In this document: positions 1 through 5,415 of the stretch, one piece after another
How positions within the stretch are numbered: the first letter of the stretch is position 1
How the letters are laid out: every line of letters begins with the position of its first letter
Program-made: the position numbers and the translations under genes
The notes under the pieces: generated by a model
Database searches by the model: none
Seen by the model: the letters and a program-made list of their open reading frames with translations, nothing else
Told to the model about the DNA's origin: nothing
Assembly (NCBI GenBank): GCA_003455945.1
Contig: DMPQ01000269.1
Location: 57,661 to 63,075, forward strand
Reading direction: 5' to 3'
DNA length: 5,415 nucleotides
DNA from: Planctomycetaceae bacterium
GTDB taxonomy: Bacteria; Planctomycetota; Planctomycetia; Pirellulales; Pirellulaceae

Positions 1-1221
1 CAGGATCAGGAACGGGTGATCGGCTCGGAACGTCGTCGCCTCGTCCGAGTCGGACGGCGGCGCCGAGCGGATCCCGATGACGACTCCGGTCGCCGCCGCG
101 GCTTCGGTTCCCTGCTCGTCCACCTTGATCATCGCCTGATGCAGCACGCCGGTGATCGACAGCCGATCGTCGGTCGTGATCGGCCCGAACTCCGCTTCGA
201 CCGAAAAGGGACGCTTCATGCCGAGTTGTTCGAGCGTCGGAATCAGGTCGTAACGCGACTCGATCCGAAACTTCGGCAGAAACAGATCGACCTTGCGCTC
301 GTCGAGACCATCGAGCCAGGAATCGAGCCGCTCGGCGGTCAGCATCCGTTCGACATCCCCGAGCCCTCCGGCTCGGCGCGGCAGGATCGCGACGAGCGAG
401 AAGTCGTCGCCGACGTAAGGGAGTTCGACCGCCTGAACGAGGTCGTTCTCGGCATAGGCGAATTCCCCCTTCTGTCGCATCATCGAGACCGAGACCTGAC
501 GCTCGCGATCGATCGAGAAAGGGAGCTCGCGGGTCCGTTCGGCCGAAAACGGGAAACGCCAATCGGCGTCGAAACGAAGCGCATTGGTCAGCACGAGTCG
601 GGTCAGCGGGGTGATCGAACCTTGCGGCAGCAGATCGAGTATGCGATCGGCGGTCCGCTCCGCGACCCATCGATTGATTGCTTCGCGGCTCGGCTCGGGA
701 GCCTCCCGAAAATCCGCTTCGCCGAACGGCGCCGCGAAGTCGTCCGCCAAACGATGCAGGAACGGTTGGCCGAAGCGGACGCCATGTTGCCCCCAGAGAC
801 GGTTCGCGACCTGCAGCTTGGCGAGCGAGTCGGCGTCATCGGCAGCGTCAAGCGAACGGGAGAGAGCGCCGACCGAGTCGATCCACCCTTCCGGATCCGG
901 TCCGGCATGAAGCACGTCGAGCATCTGCTCGCGCGTCTCGCCTTCGGCCCCCACCGTCGCCATCGCCAAGGCGATCGCGATGCCGGTCGGCGAATAGATC
1001 AGGTTGTCGGCGCTCGAAGCCAGTCGCGCGTGGAGATCGGTCGAGAACGCCGTGATCCCGGCGACCGCGGCATCGAGAGCGACATCCGACGTCTCCCAAT
1101 TGCGCCCCAGTGCGCTCGCGGCGACAGGAAAGGCCAACCCTGGGCGCCCTCCGCAAAGCAAGCCGAACAAGCCGGCCTGCAACAGTCGTCGTCGATCGGT
1201 CAGATGTCGGGCACGATTCAT
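1..1221 (-). CDS. Secreted serpin-family serine protease inhibitor, 3' end cut off by the window
   Basis: Serpins trap a target protease: the protease cleaves an exposed reactive-centre loop, which then inserts into a beta-sheet and distorts the enzyme. The frame is open for 407 codons from the ATG at 1221 to the window edge. Family landmarks seen in order are NLIYSPTGIA (73-82, shutter Ser-Pro), GAEGET (91-96), ANRLW (139-143), INRWV (182-186), TNALRF (212-217) with W221, DLFLPKF (312-318), VLHQA (359-363), hinge EQGTEAAAAT (369-378), and FRADHPF (398-404). Counting from hinge Gly371 as P15 puts P1-P1' at Arg385-Ser386, so a trypsin-like target is inferred. The N-terminus has a twin-arginine-like leader (RRRLL at 10-14, a hydrophobic stretch, then possible cleavage after ASA at 35-37), implying export. 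The start is fixed by AGGAG 7 nt upstream. Probably only about 10-20 C-terminal residues are missing. It is divergent from purH and has no visible target protease nearby. Family assignment is very secure; target and export route are inferred. Confidence 0.95.
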   Translation of the reverse strand, partial: MNRARHLTDRRRLLQAGLFGLLCGGRPGLAFPVAASALGRNWETSDVALDAAVAGITAFSTDLHARLASSADNLIYSPTGIAIALAMATVGAEGETREQMLDVLHAGPDPEGWIDSVGALSRSLDAADDADSLAKLQVANRLWGQHGVRFGQPFLHRLADDFAAPFGEADFREAPEPSREAINRWVAERTADRILDLLPQGSITPLTRLVLTNALRFDADWRFPFSAERTRELPFSIDRERQVSVSMMRQKGEFAYAENDLVQAVELPYVGDDFSLVAILPRRAGGLGDVERMLTAERLDSWLDGLDERKVDLFLPKFRIESRYDLIPTLEQLGMKRPFSVEAEFGPITTDDRLSITGVLHQAMIKVDEQGTEAAAATGVVIGIRSAPPSDSDEATTFRADHPFLIL

Positions 1222-1228
1222 CGAGGTG

Positions 1229-1233
1229 CTCCT
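1229..1233 (-). promoter_or_regulatory. Ribosome binding site of the serpin gene
   Basis: On the minus strand AGGAG lies 7 nt before the ATG at 1221. This is a near-ideal Shine-Dalgarno match and spacing. It selects this ATG as the start and places the twin-arginine-like leader inside the protein. Confidence 0.8.
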
Positions 1234-1337
1234 GAACAAGGGACGGTTTCGCTTCTAGGGACGCGACGACGAGCGCCCGAGTTCCCGAAAACCTCGTCCG
1301 CTTCGGCCGTAACGAGGGTCGGTTGTCAAGCGGGGAG

Positions 1338-1366
1338 TTGTTGGTCGAACGGTCCGATCCTGTAAT
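1338..1366 (+). promoter_or_regulatory. Possible sigma70-type promoter for purH
   Basis: TTGTTG (1338-1343, three of six matches to the -35 consensus) is followed after exactly 17 nt by TGTAAT (1361-1366, five of six matches to TATAAT). Transcription would start near 1373, giving a leader of about 70 nt before the purH ATG. The good -10 and spacing in a GC-rich background support it. The -35 is weak, and no experimental signal can be seen from sequence. Confidence 0.4.
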
Positions 1367-1383
1367 GGGTTCTCCCGGTTTCA

Positions 1384-1408
1384 GGCCGGTCTCCTCTTCC
1401 GACCGGCT
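1384..1408 (+). promoter_or_regulatory. Hairpin in the purH leader
   Basis: GCCGGTC (1385-1391) and GACCGGC (1401-1407) form a perfect 7-bp stem with a 9-nt pyrimidine-rich loop, and a G-U pair could extend it by one. It lies between the proposed promoter and the purH ribosome binding site. A nearby CCGG at 1375-1378 could pair instead with the 1386-1389 CCGG, giving a mutually exclusive fold. There is no T-run after the stem, so it does not look like an intrinsic terminator. A regulatory role is inference only. Confidence 0.35.
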
Positions 1409-1433
1409 CGCCCCGTCTTCAGGCTCGCTCCGC

Positions 1434-1438
1434 AGGAG
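1434..1438 (+). promoter_or_regulatory. Ribosome binding site of purH
   Basis: AGGAG ends 6 nt before the ATG at 1445 but only 3 nt before the GTG at 1442. The spacing favours ATG 1445 as the start, giving a protein beginning MSNVPIRRAV. Confidence 0.75.
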
Positions 1439-1444
1439 TTCGTG

Positions 1445-3019
1445 ATGTCGAACGTTCCGATCCGTCGCGCCGTGATCAGCGTCAGCGACAAGCAGGGTCT
1501 GGCCGAGTTCGCTCGCGGCCTGCACGCCGCCGGCGTCGAGCTGTACAGCACCGGCGGAACGCGGCGGTATCTGGAGGAGGCGGGATTGCCGGTGATCGAC
1601 GTCGCCGCCTACACCGGCTTTCCCGAGATGCTCGACGGTCGGGTCAAGACGCTCCATCCGCGGATCTTCGCCGGCATCCTCTGCCGTCACGATCACCCGG
1701 AAGACCTCGAGACGATCGCCGCTCACGACATCCGGACGTTCGAGCTGGTGGTGGTCAATCTGTATCCGTTCGAGGCGACGGTCGCGCGCCCCGATGCGAC
1801 GTTCGAACAGGCGATCGAGAACGTCGACATCGGCGGTCCGAGCCTGGTGCGCGCCGCCGCGAAGAACCACGCCTTCACCACGATCTGTACCGATCCCTCG
1901 CAGTACGCCGCGGTGCTCGAGCAGATCGTCGCCGGCGGCTCGACCACGCTCGATCTGCGCCGGCGGCTGATGGCCGAGGCCTATGCCCACACGGCGAACT
2001 ACGACCGCGCGATCGCCGCGCATTTCGGCCGCCTGATCCTCGCGCCGCCGCACGAGACGTTTCCCGAGCGGATCTCGATCGACCTGAAGAAGGTCGGCTC
2101 GCTCCGCTACGGCGAGAATCCGCATCAGGGAGCGGCTCTTTACGAAACGGTCGGAACGGGAGCCTCGCTGGTCGATGCCGAGCAGCTCAACGGCAAGGAA
2201 CTCTCGTACAACAACTGGCTCGATCTCGATGCCGCTCGGCGAATCGTCTACGGCCTGCCCGACGCGGCCGTCACGGTGATCAAGCACAACAATCCGTGCG
2301 GAGCGGCATCGGCCCTCGAGATCGGTGATGCCTGTCGCGCGGCGATGGAAGGGGATCCGCTGAGCGCGTTCGGATCGATCCTCGGGTTCAATCGTCCGGT
2401 CGACGAGGCGTCAGCGAGGTATCTCGCGACTCCGGGACTGTTCGTCGAGGCGATCGTCGCTCCCGACTTCACCGCCGAAGCGCTGCGGATCCTGACGACC
2501 GAACCGAAGTGGAAATCGAACGTCCGCCTGGTTCGCTGTCGTGCGCCGTTCGGCCGCACCTCGGTCGCCGAGTTGCGGCAACTCGACGGCGGATTCCTGA
2601 TGCAGGATGCCGATCTGTCGGTCGACGATCCGTCGACGTGGCAGGTCGTCACCGCCGCGAGCCCCGACCAGGCGCTGCTGAGCGAACTGCAGTTCGGCTG
2701 GGCGATCTGCCGCTACGTGAAGAGCAATGCGATTACCGTCAGCCGCGGACGAGCACTGTGCGGTGCCGGCGCAGGCCAGATGAGTCGCGTCGACTCGGTC
2801 GAGATCGCACTTCGCAAGAGCGGCGAGCGTTGCCGCGGCGCGGTCCTCGCCTCGGATGCCTTCTTCCCGTTCCCCGATTCGGTCCGTTTGGCTGCCGATG
2901 CGGGGATCGCCGCCCTGATTCAGCCGGGCGGATCGAAGAACGACGCCGAGGTGATCAAGGCGTGCGATGCGCGAGGCCTGCCGATGATCTTTACCGGCAT
3001 CCGTCACTTCCGCCACTGA
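1445..3019 (+). CDS. purH: Bifunctional AICAR formyltransferase / IMP cyclohydrolase (PurH)
   Basis: PurH catalyses the last two steps of de novo purine synthesis in the cytoplasm: formyl transfer from 10-formyl-tetrahydrofolate to AICAR, then ring closure of FAICAR to IMP. The 524-residue product matches the usual length (E. coli about 529). The N-terminal IMP cyclohydrolase (MGS-like) domain shows ISVSDK (11-16), STGGT (35-39), KTLHP (68-72), NLYPF (105-109) and NVDIGGPSLVRAAAKN (126-141). The transformylase domain shows LRYGENPHQ (220-228), the catalytic IKHNNPCG (279-286, Lys280-His281), SAFGSILGFNR (307-317), KSNA (426-429), GAGQMSRV (442-449) and the terminal FTGIRHFRH. ATG 1445 is preferred over GTG 1442 because of ribosome binding site spacing. 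The frame is intact with no missing catalytic residue. The divergent serpin upstream is functionally unrelated. The 85-nt gap to the next gene allows cotranscription. Identification is very secure. Confidence 0.98.
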   Translation: MSNVPIRRAVISVSDKQGLAEFARGLHAAGVELYSTGGTRRYLEEAGLPVIDVAAYTGFPEMLDGRVKTLHPRIFAGILCRHDHPEDLETIAAHDIRTFELVVVNLYPFEATVARPDATFEQAIENVDIGGPSLVRAAAKNHAFTTICTDPSQYAAVLEQIVAGGSTTLDLRRRLMAEAYAHTANYDRAIAAHFGRLILAPPHETFPERISIDLKKVGSLRYGENPHQGAALYETVGTGASLVDAEQLNGKELSYNNWLDLDAARRIVYGLPDAAVTVIKHNNPCGAASALEIGDACRAAMEGDPLSAFGSILGFNRPVDEASARYLATPGLFVEAIVAPDFTAEALRILTTEPKWKSNVRLVRCRAPFGRTSVAELRQLDGGFLMQDADLSVDDPSTWQVVTAASPDQALLSELQFGWAICRYVKSNAITVSRGRALCGAGAGQMSRVDSVEIALRKSGERCRGAVLASDAFFPFPDSVRLAADAGIAALIQPGGSKNDAEVIKACDARGLPMIFTGIRHFRH

Positions 3020-3104
3020 TCGCGTCGGCGGCGGGACCGAGCGGCCGCTTGGCGACCTCGCTCGACACTCCTCCTTCACGACTCGGTCGCGGACGGCTCG
3101 CGCA

Positions 3105-4082
3105 ATGAATCGACTGCCGCAAACGACTCCGGAGTTCGTCGCCTGGTGCGTCGTCCGGCGTTGCGGTCTGAGACATCGCTTCGAAGTCGGCGATCCGCTC
3201 GCGACCGAGCGACATCTGAAGGGATTGCGAGCCGCCTCGGAAGCACGACTCGCCGGACGAGTCGTCGGCGACTGGTGCCTGGCGCCGCGTCTCGACCGAG
3301 CCAGCGACGAACGAGCCCGCGATGGCCGGTCGGCTGACGACCTTTCGGCAGACGACGTGCTGCGAGGCTTCTCGTTGACCGAAGTGACGGCGGGGTTCGG
3401 CGGCTCCGATCGGATCGAATCGGACTGCCGGCGATGCCCGGCGAATTTCCTGCCGCTCGCCGACGGTCGTTCCCGGGGCTGGGCCGGCTGTTTCGGCTGG
3501 CTCATTCTCGACCAGGCGCTGACCGACCTCCCCGTCCGCCTGTTTGCCGACGATCCGTCGGTCACGCCGTCCGAAGCAGCCGAGCGTTGGGGGGCGCTGC
3601 TCTCGTCATCGCCGCTTGTCGGTTCGATGGCACTCGACGCCGCAACGCGTCTGAAGCGGATCGCGACTCGGCCGACCAAAATGTCCGAATCGCCCGATCC
3701 GATAACCGTACCGATCGGACCGGCCGCGCCGCTGATCGAGGCGCTGACGGAAGCCTCGCGGGTGACGGAGGAGGACGCCGACGGTGCGGTCGCCTTGCGT
3801 CATCTCCCCGCGGGAATCGTCGACGGGCGGAACTGGACCTGGCCGCCACGGTGTCGACGCTGCCTGGCTGCCAAACCCGTCAGCGGCCGCTGCCCGCGCT
3901 GCACGGACCAGGCACCACCGCTTTCACCGGTCCGGCGACGCTCGCGAGGAGATCGCCCCTTTCGCGATCTGAGCGAGGTGCTGTCGGCAGGCGAACTCGC
4001 CGAATTGAACAGCGCGATGCCGATCTCCGACCGACTTGATCGCCGACCGCCGGACCAGCGTCGACACAGCGACGGCTCTTGA
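3105..4082 (+). CDS. Unrecognised cysteine-rich protein with a C-terminal zinc-ribbon-like motif
   Basis: I do not recognise this 325-residue protein. It contains ten cysteines. C250 and C253, then C263 and C266 (CRRC, nine residues, CPRC), make a typical zinc-ribbon knuckle pair. In the N-terminal half, C15, C20, C58, C108, C111 and C129 are interspersed with aromatic and glycine-rich segments (DCRRCPAN at 107-114, WAGCFGW at 126-132) and could form a second metal or redox site. No signal peptide or membrane segment is evident, so it is probably cytoplasmic. The segment 190-225 is low in aromatics and linker-like, and the tail after 275 is rich in Arg and Asp. Codon third positions favour G/C and the residue mix includes Trp, Phe and Cys, both of which support real coding. 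The ribosome binding site is weak (GGACGG 8 nt before the ATG). It follows purH in the same direction and converges on fabH. Function unknown; zinc binding is inferred. Confidence 0.75.
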   Translation: MNRLPQTTPEFVAWCVVRRCGLRHRFEVGDPLATERHLKGLRAASEARLAGRVVGDWCLAPRLDRASDERARDGRSADDLSADDVLRGFSLTEVTAGFGGSDRIESDCRRCPANFLPLADGRSRGWAGCFGWLILDQALTDLPVRLFADDPSVTPSEAAERWGALLSSSPLVGSMALDAATRLKRIATRPTKMSESPDPITVPIGPAAPLIEALTEASRVTEEDADGAVALRHLPAGIVDGRNWTWPPRCRRCLAAKPVSGRCPRCTDQAPPLSPVRRRSRGDRPFRDLSEVLSAGELAELNSAMPISDRLDRRPPDQRRHSDGS

Positions 4083-4156
4083 ATCCGGACCGGCGAACTT
4101 CGTCGACGAGCCGGGATCGACCGCTTGCGCCGCGACACGACTAGATTCGGAGCGGC

Positions 4157-4228
4157 TCAGTAGGTCAGGATGCACGAGGCCCAAGTGAGTCCGGCTCCGA
4201 AGCCGCACATCAGCACGCGATCGCCTCG
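4157..4228 (-). other. In-frame continuation of fabH after the TAG codon (conserved FabH C-terminus)
   Basis: Reading on past the TAG in the unchanged frame gives 23 sense codons and then TGA (4159-4157). The encoded residues begin RGDRVLM, contain GFGAGLTW and end ILTY. FabH proteins characteristically finish with a 'GD.VLL.GFGAGLTWG' segment, the last beta-strand and a glycine loop near the active site, so this is clearly the natural FabH end. With it the product would be 356 residues. No frame change is needed: a single base at 4231 separates TAG from GAG (Glu), CAG (Gln) or AAG (Lys), all plausible in this surface turn. Whether these residues are made is unknown. Confidence 0.85.
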
Positions 4229-5227
4229 CTACACCCTCCCCTGCCGCACCGCTTCGTCGAGGGCGATCGGGATGCTGGCGGCCGACGTGTTCCCGAAGCG
4301 ATCGAGATTCACGAAGACCTTTTCGGCCGGCAAGCTCAGATCCGAAACCGCCGCATCGATGATCCGGATGTTCGCTTGGTGCAGGATCACCAGCGCGATG
4401 TCCCGCAACGTCAGCCCCGCTTCTTCGGTCAGACTGACGATCGATTCGGCGACCAGTCGGACGGCCCATTTGAAGACGGGGCGTCCGTCCATCTGAAGGT
4501 ACTGGCGTTCCTGCTCGAGAGCGGCCTGCGTGACCGGTTCGCGCGAGCCGCAGGCGGGGACCTTCAGCAGATCGCCACCGCTCCCGTCCGCTCCCAGCTG
4601 ATAGGCGAGAATGCCGACCTCGTCGGTCGACTCGGCCGGCTCGCTGCCGGAATCGGCGGGCCCGATCAGGACCGCCCCGGCGCCGTCGCCGAACAACGGG
4701 TAGGTCTTCACGTCCTTCGGGTTGATCACCCGACTCATCACATCCGCACCGACGACGAGCACGCGTCGGTAGGCGCCGGCTCGCACGAAGTTGGCGGCGG
4801 TGATCAGCGCGTAGGTGAAGCCCGAACAGGCGGCATTCAGGTCCATCGCAGCGGCATGGATCGCGCCGAGCCGAGCCTGCAGGATGCAGGCGGTCGAAGG
4901 GGTCGCGTGATCGGGAGTCATCGTCGCGACGAAAATCAGATCGACCTCGGACGCAGCGACTCCGGCCGCGTCCAGACAGCGGACCATCGCCTGGTACGCC
5001 AGATCGCTGGTCGCTTCATCGGGGCCGGCATGGCGGCGTTCGAGAATGCCGGTCCGCTGGACGATCCACTCGCTGTCGCAGCCGAGATCGGCGAGATCCT
5101 CGTTTCGGACCAGCCGCTCGGGGACATACGCGCCGGTGCCGAGCACCTTGATCCCGAGCACCCGTCGTGCGTTCTCGCGCGGACGGGGTTGCCCGACGGC
5201 TGCCGAACCGGGAATCGTCGATGCCAT
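4229..5227 (-). CDS. fabH: Beta-ketoacyl-ACP synthase III (FabH), ended early by an in-frame TAG
   Basis: FabH starts type II fatty-acid synthesis by condensing acetyl-CoA (or another acyl-CoA) with malonyl-ACP. Numbered from ATG 5227, family motifs are GTGAYVPERLV (30-40), EWIVQRTGI (53-61), NAACSGF with catalytic Cys134, FGDGAGAVLIG (179-189), LHQAN with His283, and FGNTSAAS with Asn313, so the Cys-His-Asn triad is complete. ATG 5227 is preferred because MASTIPGSA begins about 25 residues before the conserved core. The in-frame ATG at 5338 would add 37 Arg-rich, unconserved residues. A weak purine-rich GAAGAG lies 9 nt upstream of 5227. The frame stops at TAG (4231-4229) after 332 residues, just after EAVRQGRV, and so lacks the conserved C-terminal strand. 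That strand is encoded in the same frame directly downstream (4228-4157). Other KAS III-like enzymes are possible, but all FabH hallmarks fit. It may be an active gene with a read-through stop, a recent pseudogene, or a sequencing error. Confidence 0.92.
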   Translation of the reverse strand: MASTIPGSAAVGQPRPRENARRVLGIKVLGTGAYVPERLVRNEDLADLGCDSEWIVQRTGILERRHAGPDEATSDLAYQAMVRCLDAAGVAASEVDLIFVATMTPDHATPSTACILQARLGAIHAAAMDLNAACSGFTYALITAANFVRAGAYRRVLVVGADVMSRVINPKDVKTYPLFGDGAGAVLIGPADSGSEPAESTDEVGILAYQLGADGSGGDLLKVPACGSREPVTQAALEQERQYLQMDGRPVFKWAVRLVAESIVSLTEEAGLTLRDIALVILHQANIRIIDAAVSDLSLPAEKVFVNLDRFGNTSAASIPIALDEAVRQGRV

Positions 5228-5415
5228 GAGATGCTGCTCTTCGGAAAGCGTTCGTCTCGCCGGGGAGAAGCATGCGAGACGGGGGGCGAGCTGACACGGT
5301 CGAGACCGGATCCCTCTCGCTTCGGAGAGTCGTGTCACGTCAGCCTTGGTTCAGGGAAGTTCGCCCGAGCGACCGTGAATCTCCCTCCGGTGTCGCTCCC
5401 CGCCACGATGCGGGA
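5228..5415. other. fabH upstream region without a recognisable gene
   Basis: I see no convincing coding sequence here. The minus-strand frames entering from the window edge all close within about 30 codons and show no recognisable PlsX, RpmF or other fatty-acid gene ending, although such genes often precede fabH in bacteria. No clear -10/-35 pair stands out. The only structure noted is the inverted repeat at 5292-5337. Confidence 0.5.
5292..5337 (-). repeat. 7-bp inverted repeat enclosing a smaller hairpin, upstream of fabH
   Basis: TGACACG (5292-5298) is matched by a perfect inverted copy CGTGTCA (5331-5337), 32 nt apart. Inside lies a second inverted repeat, CTCTC (5314-5318) and GAGAG (5325-5329), with a 6-nt loop. 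The structure sits about 65-110 nt upstream of the preferred fabH ATG, where an operator or leader structure could lie. No T-run follows on either strand, so it is not an obvious terminator. It could be chance in a GC-rich region. Confidence 0.3.

Noticed and set aside
1191..1193. Minus-strand Cys in the serpin leader considered as a lipoprotein attachment site
   Set aside because: The residues before Cys23 read GLL, which does not fit the lipobox need for a small residue just before the Cys.
1324..1329. Perfect minus-strand TTGACA that could be the serpin -35 box
   Set aside because: No acceptable -10 sequence occurs 15-19 nt downstream on the minus strand (the bases there read CCGAAG), so I do not call a serpin promoter.
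16..1365. Long plus-strand open frame of 449 codons
   Set aside because: It lies antisense to the serpin, whose family motifs run through the whole minus strand. The plus-strand product is Arg-rich and without recognisable domains.
848..2287. Minus-strand open frame of 479 codons
   Set aside because: It overlaps the serpin 5' half, the intergenic region and purH antisense. Its product is low-complexity in Arg, Asp and Gly, as expected for a shadow of GC-rich coding DNA.
3052..3090. GCGACC...GGTCGC inverted repeat after purH
   Set aside because: It has a 6-bp stem with a 27-nt loop, no T-run, and lies close to the next start codon; not convincing as a terminator.
2411..3679. Minus-strand open frame of 422 codons
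   Set aside because: It is antisense to the well-supported end of purH and to the cysteine-rich gene. The product is Arg/Ser-rich with no motif.
4090..4114. CCGGC...GCCGG stem between the cysteine-rich gene and fabH, considered as a bidirectional terminator
   Set aside because: It has only 5 bp with a 15-nt loop and no T-run on either side; in GC-rich DNA this is easily chance.
5228..5338. Upstream ATG at 5338 as the fabH start
   Set aside because: It would add 37 Arg-rich residues outside the FabH fold and pass through the inverted repeat. ATG 5227 gives a normal N-terminus.

Overview
The window is GC-rich and gene-dense, from a bacterium that is probably a planctomycete. That placement is inference. 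It rests on a planctomycete-like PurH (the stretch around 'SAFGSILGFNR' and 'PGLFVEAIVAPDF'), a secreted serpin with a twin-arginine-like leader, weak or absent Shine-Dalgarno sites on some genes, and strong C/G preference at third codon positions. No marker gene is present to prove it.

Layout from left to right. (1) Positions 1-1221, minus strand: a secreted serpin (serine protease inhibitor). It is complete from start codon to the reactive-centre loop and the 'FRADHPF' signature, and the window edge cuts off only the last residues. (2) Positions 1222-1444: a divergent intergenic region with the serpin ribosome binding site, a plausible sigma70-type promoter for the next gene, and a 7-bp hairpin in its leader. 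(3) Positions 1445-3019, plus strand: full-length purH, the bifunctional AICAR transformylase/IMP cyclohydrolase that catalyses the last two steps of IMP synthesis. (4) Positions 3105-4082, plus strand: an unrecognised cysteine-rich protein with a C-terminal four-cysteine zinc-ribbon-like motif. (5) Positions 5227 down to 4229, minus strand: fabH (beta-ketoacyl-ACP synthase III, initiation of fatty-acid synthesis), with intact Cys-His-Asn catalytic residues. Its reading frame meets an in-frame TAG exactly where the conserved C-terminal strand should begin. That strand, with a perfect 'GFGAGLTW' motif, is encoded in the same frame immediately after the TAG and ends at a TGA. (6) Positions 5228-5415: fabH upstream region with a 7-bp inverted repeat enclosing a smaller hairpin, and no recognisable gene.

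The genes do not form one pathway. purH and the cysteine-rich gene are co-oriented, with an 85-nt gap, and may be cotranscribed. The serpin and fabH face the other way and look like independent units. The points most worth attention are the amber codon in fabH, the serpin with a predicted Arg-Ser scissile bond and an unusually long P' side, and the unknown cysteine-rich protein. I see no mobile element, CRISPR array, tRNA or rRNA.
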